DNA of 64,000 nucleotides from Owenweeksia hongkongensis DSM 17368 (GTDB taxonomy: Bacteria; Bacteroidota; Bacteroidia; Flavobacteriales; Schleiferiaceae). How positions within the stretch are numbered: the first letter of the stretch is position 1; each line of letters opens with the position of its first letter. Under the pieces are notes generated by a model. The model ran no database searches. It saw only the letters and a program-made list of their open reading frames with translations, and was not told the DNA's origin. The translations under genes and the position numbers were made by a program. Below, one piece after another: positions 46,854-56,862 of this stretch. The stretch is from NCBI RefSeq assembly GCF_000236705.1, contig NC_016599.1, positions 3,100,001-3,164,000 on the forward strand, in the 5' to 3' direction.

Positions 46854-49800
46854 ATGATTTCTATTAAACCCTTTTGGGTACTTATGCTTTTGTTTTGCAA
46901 TAGTTCCGTCTTACTTGCCCAAGGCAGCAATTCAGCGAAATCGAATTTCCCCAAAAATAACACTAAGCAAACCGAAAAGGTTAGTTCCATTTTACTAAAG
47001 CTTTATACAAATAGTATAGCTCCAGAAGAAGAAGAGAAAGCATTACAGCTAAACCTAGATCTTTTAATGACTCAAGGCAGTATGATTCGTATTGAAGCTA
47101 CTGCGGTTAAAGATGGTGAGGTGCTAGCTAAGCAACTTAAAAGTTTGGCTGCTAAAGATATTCAGGTTTATAAACGAATAGTAAATGCCTGGGTAAATAT
47201 TAAGAACATACCTCAGTTGGAAGAGCTTGAGGAGTTACGGTATGCAAAGCCTGTTTATCGGCCAATTACAAATATTGGTTCGGCCAACTCTGAAGGTGAT
47301 TCCGCTCTAGCGGCAAAAATGACTCGCTCAAAGTTTTGCTTGGATGGAAGTGGAGTAAAAATTGGTGTACTGTCAGATACGTATAACGCAAACTCTGGCG
47401 CTACTTCTGGAGTGAGTACTGGTGATTTGCCTGGTGTGGGAAATCCCAATGGATATACAACTCCTGTTACCGTAGTGGCAGATTTGACTGCGGGTAGTGA
47501 TGAGGGTAGAGCCATGTGCGAAATTGTGCATGACTTGGCACCAGGAGGTGAATTATTCTTCGCAACGGCATTTACCGGACAAGCCGGTTTCGCCAGCTAT
47601 ATCGAAGATTTATATGACTTACACAGCTGTGATGTCATAGTAGATGATGTGTTTTATTACGAAGAGCCATTTTATATGGATGGGGTAATAGCTCAGGCTT
47701 GTGATTATGTTAATTCCAAAGGAGTGGCTTATTTTTCATCGGCTGGTAATAATGCACAATCTTCATACGAAGCACCATTCAGGAATAGGGCAGGAAGTCG
47801 CTGGCATGATTTTGATCCGGGTCCAGGCGTGGATACAATGCAGTCTATTACTGTAAATGCAGGTTCCGATATTCGAATAGTTTTACAATGGGATGACCCA
47901 TGGGGTTCATTATCCCCAAAAGGAGCACAAACAGATATTGATCTTTACCTTTATGATGCTGCAGGAAGTTCGGTATTATTATCTGCAACGGATAATAATC
48001 TCAATTTGGATCCAACCGAGTTTATTTCAGGTAAGGCTAATGGATCGGGGACAGTTACATTTAATATTGCCATTAAGAACTATTCTGGCCCGTGGCCATC
48101 GTCACTTAAATGGGTTATTTGGGGAGGAAATGGACTTATGTATGAATATGCGCCAACGATCGCAAGTGGGCTATCTACATGTTTAGGGCATTCCAATGCG
48201 GCTGGGGCAATGGCTGTTGGAGCAGCACCTTGGTTCAGTAGTCCAGCTTATGGAACTAACCCTCCGCTGCCTGAGCCCTTCACTTCTTCGGGGGGAACTC
48301 AAATTCGATACGACTTAAATGGAAATTCAATTACGCCAATTGACCGTTTTAAACCAGAATTTACAGCTATTGATGGAGTTAGTAATACCTTTTTTGGAAA
48401 TGGTCATTTTTTCTTTGGTACTTCAGCCGCAGCTCCACATGCGGCAGCTGTTGGGGCTTTAATGATTGAAGCCAACGAAAACCTGAATCCTACCGAGGTT
48501 AGAGATATCTTCAAGAATTCAGCAATAGATATGAGCACCAGCGGTTTTGACTATCTCACGGGTGCGGGTCTCATTCAGGCTGATGTAGCTATGCAGGAGG
48601 TTTATGATAACCTTTGTAATATAAGTTCAATATCGGTCGACTCTGCTCCAACATTAGAAATTGGTGACACAACCTATTCCGTGGGTATTATAGTAAAATA
48701 TGCAGGAGCCACCTGCAACGATTCATTGTTGGTAAATGGAGAATTATTTGAAGTAACCAACCTGGATTCAGTGGCTGTTATTTTTTCTGGACTCGTAGCT
48801 GATGGTCTTCCTTTAGATGTTACTGCTTCTTTTTCGAGTCAAACCGGATGTAGTCTTACAGTCAGCGCTCTTTTTACTGCACCTATCACACCATCTGTTA
48901 GTATCCCAATTGATACTTTGGTGATTTCTGAGATTATGTATGATGCTCCTGAAACAGGACAGGATTCCTCGGAATTTATAGAAATATATAACCCCATATC
49001 TAAAAGTGTGGATATGACTGGTTTTTACTTTAGTGAAGGAGTCAATTATACATTTGGTAATGTAATATTACCAGCCGAAAGTTATGTGGTAGTGTGTGGT
49101 GATAGCCTTTCACTTTACAATAACTATGGTGTTTCAGGTTATGAATGGAATGGAGTACTCCACAATGGTGGTGAGGATATAGTGCTGAAGGATGCAAGGG
49201 GAAATACGCTGGATTCTGTAGATTATGACGATTCATCGCCATGGCCAACAAATGCAAAAGGAGATGGTCCTTCAATAGTGTTGTGTGATGTGGGGAGCGA
49301 TAATAATATTGGTTCTAACTGGACAGAGTCTACCTCTCTTACAGGTACATCCGTAAACGGAAATGCTTTAAAAGGTTCGCCAGGTACGGGGGATGTAGCA
49401 TGTGGTTCGTGCCCCACCCCAGATTCCACATTCGTCACCATTCTTAGCTGCGACTCAACCCTTGTAGGGAGCACATCAACATTATTTTCTAATGCCAGCA
49501 AGTGCGATTCTGTTCATACCATTATAACCATGTATGATGCTGGTTCTACAACCTTATTAGCTTCCATATCGATATGTTCAGGAGATAGCATATTCATTTT
49601 TGCAGAATGGCAAATGTCAGGAGGGATTTTTTATGACACCCTTCAAACCCAGCATGGTTGTGATTCTATTTTAAGTCAAGAATTGGTTGTGGATTCAATT
49701 ATCAACTCTTCTGGCACAGAAATAACTTGCTTTGGAGATAGCGTTCTAATTTTTGGCAATTGGGAAATGATTTCAGGAGTGTATAGTGACACTTCTTCTA

Positions 49801-52800
49801 ATATTAATGGTTGTGATAGTATTCATACGATTTCACTTTTGGCGCTACCAATATCTACAGGTAGTAGTGCCTTAGAAATTTGCGAGGGGGATAGTCTCCT
49901 TATTGGTGGTAGCTATTATGGAATGGCGGGCGTGTATAATGATACACTTATAGGGAGTAATACTTGCGATAGTATAGTTAGAGTCACCCTTACAGTTAAT
50001 CTATTGGATACTGTTTATCAAAGTACTACAACCGGACACCCATTACAGGCTGGAATTTTTGATACCACCTATACCAACAGCAATGGTTGCGATAGTACAG
50101 TTATTACTACGGTAACATATTTGCCAACGAGCTTAGACACTTTGGTAATTACTGAAATAATGTATAATCCACCAGAAAGCGGTGCGGATATTCATGAGTA
50201 TATAGAAATTTATAACCCCGGTCTGATTACCGTTGATATGACAGGGTACAGCCTCAGTGATGCTGTAAACTACACTTTTGGTAATGTTTCAGTTCCTTCT
50301 GGAGGATATGTTGTAGTGTGTAAGGATAGCTTAGCGCTTTACAGTCAGTTTGCCGCAAATGGGCATCAGTGGTCTGGGTCTGGAGTCTTATCTAATGGAG
50401 GGGAGCTTATACTTTTAAAAGATGCATTAGGTAACACAATAGATTCAGTTCCGTATTCACCAACAGGAACCTGGCCTATTGGAGCTGATGGAGATGGCCC
50501 ATCCGTAGTTTTATGTGATTGGACTGCTGATAACACTATTGGTAGCAATTGGATAGAATCAACTAGTTCTACCGGCAATGTAATAAATGGAAATATGCTA
50601 ATGGGCTCACCAGGCGCTGATGATGTTGCTTGTGGTCCTTGCACTACGGTAGATTCTACTTTTATAAATTTAGTTACCTGTGATAGTAGCTTACAAGGAG
50701 TGGTAGTAGTTACATTGACAAATCAAGATGGTTGTGATTCCATAATCACAACTACTACCATATTGGATCCGGGTAGTGTAACCCAACTTGCAGATAAATC
50801 GATTTGCAATGGCGATAGTACGCTGATTTTTGGAATGTATCAAACCTTGGCAGGTACATACTATGACAGTTTGATTAATAAGAATGGTTGCGATAGCACG
50901 TTGAGCCGTGAGTTAATACTAAACCCAACGTATTCAAACTTTTTGACTCCAATGAGTATTTGCGATGGTGATAGTGTTTTGATTTTTGGATTATATCAAG
51001 ATATGGCAGGTGTTTACTATGATACCCTCAAAACTACCCACGGTTGCGATAGTATTATTGGTATAATGTTAGCAATTAATCTTTCGGATACCGTTCAACG
51101 TTTCACTACTACTTTAGATAGCAGTTTAGCGGGAATTTTTGATACTCTGTATACCAATGTAGAAGGGTGTGATAGTGTGGTTATCACAACGGTGGTATAC
51201 GCTGGGGTACCTTGTGTAAATGATTCAATAATTGTGAATGCCATAACCTGCGATAGTACTTCGGCAGGAACTACAATTGTAAGTTACCCCAAAGTGGATG
51301 GGTGTGATTCTATTGTGCTCACCATCACTATTTACGATGGAGGAAGTGTAATGGCATTACCAGACAAAATGATTTGCGAAGGCGATAGTATTCTTGTGTT
51401 CAATACATATCAATATATGGCTGGTACTTATTATGATACTTTATTAAATAGTAATGGTTGTGACAGTTTATTGAGTTGTGGATTACTTGTGAACCCTACC
51501 TATGAAACGCAAAGTAATGTTTCTATTTGCTCAGGTGATAGCCTCCTCATTTTCGGAGAGTATCAAGGAATGGCAGGAGTATATGTAGATACTTTACAGA
51601 GTCTCTTAGGCTGCGATAGTATTCATACTGTGGTGCTTGTGGTTAAGCCCAATGTTATGACAAATGTAAAGGACAGCATTTGCCCTGGTGAAGGATTATT
51701 TGTGGGAGGAGCTTACCAAACTACAGCAGGAGTTTACTACGATACGCTGACAGCATTCAATGGCTGTGACAGCATCATTGAAATAACCTTATCTGTACGT
51801 ACTGACTCAGAGTGTGATGGTAAAGTAGTCGGTGATAGTGTAACAGTGGTGACGGGAAAAAGCGGTTGGATGAAAAGCACAGTAACTAATATTGCCGAGG
51901 CGGGATCCTACCCTTGGCGAGGAGTAAGTGATTTACCTGCTTTGGCAACCTTTACTATGCCTGCAGAACTAGGTCAACCTCACCATTATCATAGTATTGA
52001 CAGTGTTGATGGTGCTAAAGTTTTCAAAACTGGTAATGGCATTACTTTTTTCAGAACAACATTTAATTTGACGGTAGACACAGGTGTCAGTGCAAGGTTT
52101 AGAAGTTATATGGATGATGGTATAGAAATTTATATAAATGGCAAAGTGGTAGCACGTGAGAGCGATAGGGAAGTAGCCAACTTGACTGGTGTACAACATC
52201 ATTTAATAGTACATCAGAATGGAGATCAAGAGAATGGCGCTTTAGGCGAACAAGAATTCGATGTTGTAAATAATTATCGGATGGATTCATTGGTGCATAT
52301 TGGTAGCAATGAGCTTATTATTGCTTTACGCAATGCGCCTCAAATTACAGATAAAGGCGGCTTTAGCTTTCGTATGGACATTAAAACAGGCGAACCCTAT
52401 ATGCCAGTGTTTACGGGTTTCATTGTGTCAGATGCAGAATGGCAGCAGAGCACAGTTACTACTATTGGAGGATCAAGTTGGAGCTGGCCAGGCGTTAGTA
52501 GCTTGCCTTCTTCTAATACGTTTACACAAGATGTCAAACTTGGGCAGCCTTATAGTTGGTACAGCACCCAGGAAATAAATGGATCGTTTGCAATTGAGGC
52601 TACAGAGAATGTGACCTATTATAGAAGAAGGTTTACTCTAGTAGATTCAGCGGATATCAATGTCCGTTTAAGAAGTACGTTTGATGAGAATATTATGATT
52701 TTTATAAATGATAGCCTACTATCCGGACATTTTCAACATAATCTCATGAACCGTTCCCTTCCTGCTCATGATGCATGGTTTCCAAGTGGCGGAGTGCCTG

Positions 52801-53270
52801 TAAACGGTAATGCTGGGGGAGATATGTTTATGCAGGTAGAAAATGTTAATTTTGATCAAATTCTTCGTAAAGGTGATAATTACATCACTGTTGCTTTGCA
52901 GAATAGAGCTAATGATAAGGGAGGTTTTTCCCTAAGATTGGATTTGGATAAGGCTGGCGCTTCCGTAATACGGAAAGCTGGAAATGCGAACAATAGGGTG
53001 ATTAGGGAAGAAGTGAAACTTGAATTGGATTTTGACTTGTATCCAAATCCTACCACAGGGCATGTGCATATTAGCTTGTTAGAAGGAACTTCTGATGATA
53101 ATGAAGTTGTGGTAACAGATTTAAACGGTAAAATACTTTTGAGGCGCGCTTTGGTACATCGGGAAGCTGGTGCTATGGGTTTGGATTTAGGGTTTTTGCC
53201 TAAAGGAATTTATATGGTTAGGGTTAGATCAGGGGAGGTATTTAAAGGAAAACCTCTTGTGAGGTTTTAG
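46854..53270 (+). CDS. Giant T9SS-secreted subtilase-like (S8/S53) protein with lamin-tail domains
   Basis: The 2138-residue protein has a signal peptide (1-23, LLAQ), a pro-region, and a subtilase-fold domain (about 165-590). Candidate active-site residues are Asp175 (IGVLSDTYN), oxyanion Asn299 (SSAGNN) and Ser524 (GTSAAAPHAA). The position of the usual catalytic His reads DEGRAM, with Glu217, as in sedolisin-like relatives. Two lamin-tail domains follow (near 690-850, LVISEIMYDAPE, and 1095-1265, LVITEIMYNPPE), alternating with GCDS repeats. The end is the shared tandem module (about 1659-2041) and a T9SS type A sorting domain (LYPNPTTGH ... IYMVRVRSG). It is predicted to be an extracellular or surface protease. 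The leader CAAAACCTTAACC sits directly before the ATG. Confidence 0.86.
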   Translation: MISIKPFWVLMLLFCNSSVLLAQGSNSAKSNFPKNNTKQTEKVSSILLKLYTNSIAPEEEEKALQLNLDLLMTQGSMIRIEATAVKDGEVLAKQLKSLAAKDIQVYKRIVNAWVNIKNIPQLEELEELRYAKPVYRPITNIGSANSEGDSALAAKMTRSKFCLDGSGVKIGVLSDTYNANSGATSGVSTGDLPGVGNPNGYTTPVTVVADLTAGSDEGRAMCEIVHDLAPGGELFFATAFTGQAGFASYIEDLYDLHSCDVIVDDVFYYEEPFYMDGVIAQACDYVNSKGVAYFSSAGNNAQSSYEAPFRNRAGSRWHDFDPGPGVDTMQSITVNAGSDIRIVLQWDDPWGSLSPKGAQTDIDLYLYDAAGSSVLLSATDNNLNLDPTEFISGKANGSGTVTFNIAIKNYSGPWPSSLKWVIWGGNGLMYEYAPTIASGLSTCLGHSNAAGAMAVGAAPWFSSPAYGTNPPLPEPFTSSGGTQIRYDLNGNSITPIDRFKPEFTAIDGVSNTFFGNGHFFFGTSAAAPHAAAVGALMIEANENLNPTEVRDIFKNSAIDMSTSGFDYLTGAGLIQADVAMQEVYDNLCNISSISVDSAPTLEIGDTTYSVGIIVKYAGATCNDSLLVNGELFEVTNLDSVAVIFSGLVADGLPLDVTASFSSQTGCSLTVSALFTAPITPSVSIPIDTLVISEIMYDAPETGQDSSEFIEIYNPISKSVDMTGFYFSEGVNYTFGNVILPAESYVVVCGDSLSLYNNYGVSGYEWNGVLHNGGEDIVLKDARGNTLDSVDYDDSSPWPTNAKGDGPSIVLCDVGSDNNIGSNWTESTSLTGTSVNGNALKGSPGTGDVACGSCPTPDSTFVTILSCDSTLVGSTSTLFSNASKCDSVHTIITMYDAGSTTLLASISICSGDSIFIFAEWQMSGGIFYDTLQTQHGCDSILSQELVVDSIINSSGTEITCFGDSVLIFGNWEMISGVYSDTSSNINGCDSIHTISLLALPISTGSSALEICEGDSLLIGGSYYGMAGVYNDTLIGSNTCDSIVRVTLTVNLLDTVYQSTTTGHPLQAGIFDTTYTNSNGCDSTVITTVTYLPTSLDTLVITEIMYNPPESGADIHEYIEIYNPGLITVDMTGYSLSDAVNYTFGNVSVPSGGYVVVCKDSLALYSQFAANGHQWSGSGVLSNGGELILLKDALGNTIDSVPYSPTGTWPIGADGDGPSVVLCDWTADNTIGSNWIESTSSTGNVINGNMLMGSPGADDVACGPCTTVDSTFINLVTCDSSLQGVVVVTLTNQDGCDSIITTTTILDPGSVTQLADKSICNGDSTLIFGMYQTLAGTYYDSLINKNGCDSTLSRELILNPTYSNFLTPMSICDGDSVLIFGLYQDMAGVYYDTLKTTHGCDSIIGIMLAINLSDTVQRFTTTLDSSLAGIFDTLYTNVEGCDSVVITTVVYAGVPCVNDSIIVNAITCDSTSAGTTIVSYPKVDGCDSIVLTITIYDGGSVMALPDKMICEGDSILVFNTYQYMAGTYYDTLLNSNGCDSLLSCGLLVNPTYETQSNVSICSGDSLLIFGEYQGMAGVYVDTLQSLLGCDSIHTVVLVVKPNVMTNVKDSICPGEGLFVGGAYQTTAGVYYDTLTAFNGCDSIIEITLSVRTDSECDGKVVGDSVTVVTGKSGWMKSTVTNIAEAGSYPWRGVSDLPALATFTMPAELGQPHHYHSIDSVDGAKVFKTGNGITFFRTTFNLTVDTGVSARFRSYMDDGIEIYINGKVVARESDREVANLTGVQHHLIVHQNGDQENGALGEQEFDVVNNYRMDSLVHIGSNELIIALRNAPQITDKGGFSFRMDIKTGEPYMPVFTGFIVSDAEWQQSTVTTIGGSSWSWPGVSSLPSSNTFTQDVKLGQPYSWYSTQEINGSFAIEATENVTYYRRRFTLVDSADINVRLRSTFDENIMIFINDSLLSGHFQHNLMNRSLPAHDAWFPSGGVPVNGNAGGDMFMQVENVNFDQILRKGDNYITVALQNRANDKGGFSLRLDLDKAGASVIRKAGNANNRVIREEVKLELDFDLYPNPTTGHVHISLLEGTSDDNEVVVTDLNGKILLRRALVHREAGAMGLDLGFLPKGIYMVRVRSGEVFKGKPLVRF

Positions 53271-53292
53271 TGGCAACTCATCTTGCTATTTG

Positions 53293-53317
53293 AGGGGCTT
53301 ACATTTGTAAGCCCTTC
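53293..53317. terminator. Bidirectional terminator between convergent genes
   Basis: A stem of about 10 bp built on GGGCTTAC / GTAAGCCC with an ATTT loop lies between the stops of the subtilase gene (+) and the FAD oxidoreductase gene (-). T-rich sequence follows on the plus strand. Confidence 0.75.
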
Positions 53318-53322
53318 TTATT

Positions 53323-54336
53323 TTACAGAAAGCGATCAATATTGTATGCTGCTGGTAATGGATTTCCAGTTGTCAAGTAATCCAGAAAGGTATTAGATAG
53401 CTGTGGAGCCATAAGTGCTGCTCTTGACCCCATGCCGTTGAATACCATTACATTATCTTTCAGCTTTCCAATGATAGGTTTGCGGTCTTTCGTGTTGGGA
53501 CGTACTCCAGCTTGGTGATTAATAACTTCATATTTCCCAGAATATATTTTTTCTAAATCAGTTTTCAAGCGCTCTATTCCATCACCAGTAGGCATGTCGT
53601 TTAACTTGTCCCAATGGTAGGTGGCCCCTATTTTAAATTGTTTTTTACCAAGCGGGATGGCAAAAATAGAGCTATGTAAGATATTGTTTTCAGACAATCC
53701 ATCCGTTTCGATGGTCATCACTTCTCCACGGGTGGGAGTAAAGGTGTTTTCAGGCAGTACTTCCCAATCTTTTAATAAATGACCATTACATAGTATTATG
53801 ACTTGTCCAGATTCTGCTAGAGTAGAAAGATCATTTTTCGGAAATGGTGTCTCAGTAATAAGAATACTATTATTATTACAAAAAGCCTTGTGAGCGTTCA
53901 AGAAGCTTTGTGTATCAAGCCATCCAATGCCCTCAATAACTCCCAGTCCATGCGGTGCCAGTAGGTTCGGATTAGTGTTTTTTGCTAAACCTTTTAAGAA
54001 CTGCGAATGGAAAACATTATCCTTTTTTTCCTCCCATAGGTTTATCTCGCCTGCATTAGCAAATATATGATGGATAGTGCTTTCATGGTAGAACTTAAAT
54101 CCAGTTAAGACTTCTTTAGTTTGATAAAAATCAGGGATATGAGTCATAAATTCATCGGCTCCCTGAACCATTTTTAATCTTTTCAAGACTATTGGGTTGA
54201 CTAAACCTGCGGCAACCTTTGAGGATGAGGATAGGGAAGGCTGATCAACAATATGGTGTTTAATGCCTTTTGCAAGAAGTTGAAATGACAAGGTGGCCCC
54301 AGCCAAACCTCTACCAACAATAATTATATCTTTCAT
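53323..54336 (-). CDS. FAD-dependent oxidoreductase (DAO family)
   Basis: The 337-residue cytosolic protein begins with a Rossmann FAD-binding segment, IIIVGRGLAGATLSFQLL, with GxGxxG at residues 8-13. Near the C-terminus it has the DAO-family pattern GVRPNTKDRKPIIGKL...VFNGMGSRA, which binds the FAD. The mid-region segments KVAAGLVNPI and TPTRGEVMTIE also fit the D-amino-acid/glycine-oxidase superfamily. The substrate cannot be named. A terminator hairpin separates it from gldN, so it is probably not part of the gld operon. Confidence 0.82.
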   Translation of the reverse strand: MKDIIIVGRGLAGATLSFQLLAKGIKHHIVDQPSLSSSSKVAAGLVNPIVLKRLKMVQGADEFMTHIPDFYQTKEVLTGFKFYHESTIHHIFANAGEINLWEEKKDNVFHSQFLKGLAKNTNPNLLAPHGLGVIEGIGWLDTQSFLNAHKAFCNNNSILITETPFPKNDLSTLAESGQVIILCNGHLLKDWEVLPENTFTPTRGEVMTIETDGLSENNILHSSIFAIPLGKKQFKIGATYHWDKLNDMPTGDGIERLKTDLEKIYSGKYEVINHQAGVRPNTKDRKPIIGKLKDNVMVFNGMGSRAALMAPQLSNTFLDYLTTGNPLPAAYNIDRFL

Positions 54337-54342
54337 ATCATT

Positions 54343-54377
54343 AAAAAAGCCCTTTTACATTTACGTAAAAGGGCTTT
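54343..54377 (-). terminator. Terminator after the sprF-gldKLMN operon
   Basis: A perfect 13-bp stem AAAGCCCTTTTAC / GTAAAAGGGCTTT has a 6-base loop. On the minus strand it is followed by a T tract (A run at 54343-54348 on the plus strand). It lies 22 bases after the gldN stop and ends 7 bases before the oxidoreductase start. Confidence 0.9.
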
Positions 54378-54398
54378 AAATTTATTGATTAGGAGAAA

Positions 54399-55235
54399 TC
54401 AATACTCCCAAAGATCATGTTCGAAATTGCGAAGCTCTTCTTTTATCTGCTGAGCCTCCAATAACTGATCAAGAGGTGAATTTCTCTTGTAGTCTTTAAT
54501 CTGGCGGTCATAAACATTATCTTCCTTATAAATCACAGAGTTAAAGTAACGTATGTGGAAAATTTGGTCATATGTTAAACGTGCCGCATTGTTTTGGTTA
54601 TTGAAAGCGGTGTGTGTGGACAATGCATAACGTGCATCTGGAAACCAAACCCAAAATAGAGTATAAACATCTTGTGTAGAAGGGTTTCTTACCACAGGCG
54701 AAATTCCGATAATTCGATTCTTCATTTCCCCACGTTGCTTATCAAAGAACCAGTCAGATTTAATCTGGTAGGCTAGTACATCTTTGGCAGTAATTTTAAT
54801 AGTATCTACTGCTAAATACATACTCGGGTCTTCGGGATCCCAAAGAGTGTCAACCTTCGAAGCATACTTTTGAACTTGCTCAGGCGTAAGCGGTATTTCA
54901 AAACGATCGTCCGCAAAAACCTCCACAATTGTTCCTTCGTTTAGAATTCCATCAACTAAAACATCGTAAAGACTCTTTCTATCGGGAATGGCCTGAATAG
55001 GATAATAAAGGTGATGATTGATTTTCTCGCGAAGATCAATTCTTTCCCAATGGCGAGTACTCCACAGCATATCCGATTCCCTTAAATAAGGGTAAGGAAA
55101 CACTTGATTGTGGTGGTAGTGCTTGGGTGGGTCGGGAATGATACCATCATCCTGAGGCGTAAGAACTTGAGCCTGTGAAGAAAAACTCACAGCCATAGCT
55201 CCAATCATCATTAAACTTATTATTATCCTTTTCAT
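54399..55235 (-). CDS. gldN: Gliding motility / T9SS protein GldN
   Basis: The 278-residue periplasmic protein has a signal peptide (to about residue 22, SSQAQ). GldN (PorN) forms, with the GldK lipoprotein, the ring-shaped periplasmic/outer-membrane part of T9SS. Recognisable features are the DVLVDGILNEGTIVEVFADDRFE segment split around residue 90, the IKSDWFFDKQRGEMKNRIIG region and the FWVWFPDARYALSTH region, all typical of the family. It is the last gene of the sprF-gldK-gldL-gldM-gldN operon, 14 bases after gldM. Confidence 0.93.
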   Translation of the reverse strand: MKRIIISLMMIGAMAVSFSSQAQVLTPQDDGIIPDPPKHYHHNQVFPYPYLRESDMLWSTRHWERIDLREKINHHLYYPIQAIPDRKSLYDVLVDGILNEGTIVEVFADDRFEIPLTPEQVQKYASKVDTLWDPEDPSMYLAVDTIKITAKDVLAYQIKSDWFFDKQRGEMKNRIIGISPVVRNPSTQDVYTLFWVWFPDARYALSTHTAFNNQNNAARLTYDQIFHIRYFNSVIYKEDNVYDRQIKDYKRNSPLDQLLEAQQIKEELRNFEHDLWEY

Positions 55236-55249
55236 CGTATTCTATATTA

Positions 55250-56797
55250 TTAATTAACGTCTATAGAAATGTTGCCAATTTGAGGTACACGGGTTCCTTT
55301 ACCAGCTACAACAGCCTTAATATTTCTTATAGAAATGGTAGAACCGGGTCTAAGCTTAGAAATACGGGTTTTTACACCTTCTGGTAGCTTATCGCCACGT
55401 ACTTGCTCTGGTGGAAAACCAGGAACAGCAATTTCAAAAGCTGTAACCGTTAGATCTAAGTCAAAAGGAAAATCTTGATAAGTAGCCTTAACAACGGCTT
55501 TACTGATCAAACTCTTGGACATAATACCTTCTGATTTCCCAAAAACACTTCCTTGTGCTGGTGGCAAACCTTTTACACGGAATTCTTTGCTACCCATATT
55601 ACGGCTTACTGTTTTGCCGTTTTCGTCTATTTCTTGAACAGAAACGCTTATGGACATTTCTCTACCAGAGACATTAGTTACATCTGCCATATAAGTTCCG
55701 TTACCAAGTTTTTTGATACCAGGACCGGTTACCGTTAACTTTGATGGGTCTACACCAGGAACGCCAATGTCAAGAGGGTTGTCAACACCTCTATATAGCA
55801 CATTCATCTTAGTTGGAGAAATTACAACTGAAGGAGGAGCTACTGTGTAGCTTGCTTCAATAGGGTACTCAATAGGATCTTTACCCATTTGACTAATCTT
55901 GATAACTCCAGCCCACTTTTGTTCTCCAACAGAGGAAGCTTTAAATGTAACCTTTCCCTTCCCATTTTCGATTTGCTCAGAAGAAAGAGCTTGTCCGTTA
56001 ATGGTGATTTCAGGCTCCTGGGTGTCATCATATGCCGCCAAGAAAACTTCAGCCTCATACTCGTCACCTTGAGTTACATAATTAGATTTTGGCATAACGA
56101 TAGCACGTACACCAGTAAACTTCAAGTCGCTTTTACCAATGTTACGCTGCAGCTCACTAATTACATCTGATTCAGTATTACGAACCTTAGCTTGATAATC
56201 TGTAAGGAATGGTAAAATAGCAGCCAATGGGAAGTGCTCAAAGTTTGCGCTTTCCCAAGAGGTTTTTACTTTGTCTTTACCTACTTCTTGATCTCCAGTG
56301 TCAAAACTTGTAGCAATGTTTGATTGAAGCTGAGGTTTATCAGCAACATATTGAGATACATTATCTCTATATGCATCAATTTTACTTTTTAATTCAGAAG
56401 CATGCTTTTGATTTAGAAGGTAGTTAATTGGTTTCTCACGGGCATCCAAACTTTTAGGAAGGCCTGTTTCTTTATCTACACCACCACTCACTTCTATAAG
56501 ATCAGTTTTTAGCTGCGCTATATAGTTGTAAAGATCATCAGACTGCTTCTTCACTTCCTGAGCTTTTGTGTTCCACTCACCAGCTTTTTCTGGGTTTTCA
56601 GAAGCGGCTGCTGCAAAAGCACTATAAATATCTGCATTCTTCTTATCTACAGTTTGCACGGTTTGATCCAAGCTAATATTAAGCTTAGTAAGTGCATCCA
56701 GGATATCCTTCGAAATGTTTAGGGCAAGAAGAGCAGTTAACACGAGGTACATCATGTTAATCATCTTCTGCCTTGGGGTTTGTTTTCCACCTGCCAT
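55250..56797 (-). CDS. gldM: Gliding motility / T9SS motor protein GldM
   Basis: The 515-residue protein starts MAGGKQTPRQKMINMMYLVL, the conserved GldM (PorM) N-terminus. One transmembrane helix (about 13-30) anchors it in the inner membrane with GldL, and a long periplasmic region of stacked beta domains reaches GldK/N. GldLM is the proton-driven motor for T9SS and gliding. Length and N-terminal helix are normal for the family. The gene lies 65 bases after gldL. Confidence 0.95.
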   Translation of the reverse strand: MAGGKQTPRQKMINMMYLVLTALLALNISKDILDALTKLNISLDQTVQTVDKKNADIYSAFAAAASENPEKAGEWNTKAQEVKKQSDDLYNYIAQLKTDLIEVSGGVDKETGLPKSLDAREKPINYLLNQKHASELKSKIDAYRDNVSQYVADKPQLQSNIATSFDTGDQEVGKDKVKTSWESANFEHFPLAAILPFLTDYQAKVRNTESDVISELQRNIGKSDLKFTGVRAIVMPKSNYVTQGDEYEAEVFLAAYDDTQEPEITINGQALSSEQIENGKGKVTFKASSVGEQKWAGVIKISQMGKDPIEYPIEASYTVAPPSVVISPTKMNVLYRGVDNPLDIGVPGVDPSKLTVTGPGIKKLGNGTYMADVTNVSGREMSISVSVQEIDENGKTVSRNMGSKEFRVKGLPPAQGSVFGKSEGIMSKSLISKAVVKATYQDFPFDLDLTVTAFEIAVPGFPPEQVRGDKLPEGVKTRISKLRPGSTISIRNIKAVVAGKGTRVPQIGNISIDVN

Positions 56798-56862
56798 GTT
56801 AGAGGTCTATTTTCTTTAAGTTGTTAATCTTATTCGATTGTCAAAAAAGTCCTGAAACAGGC

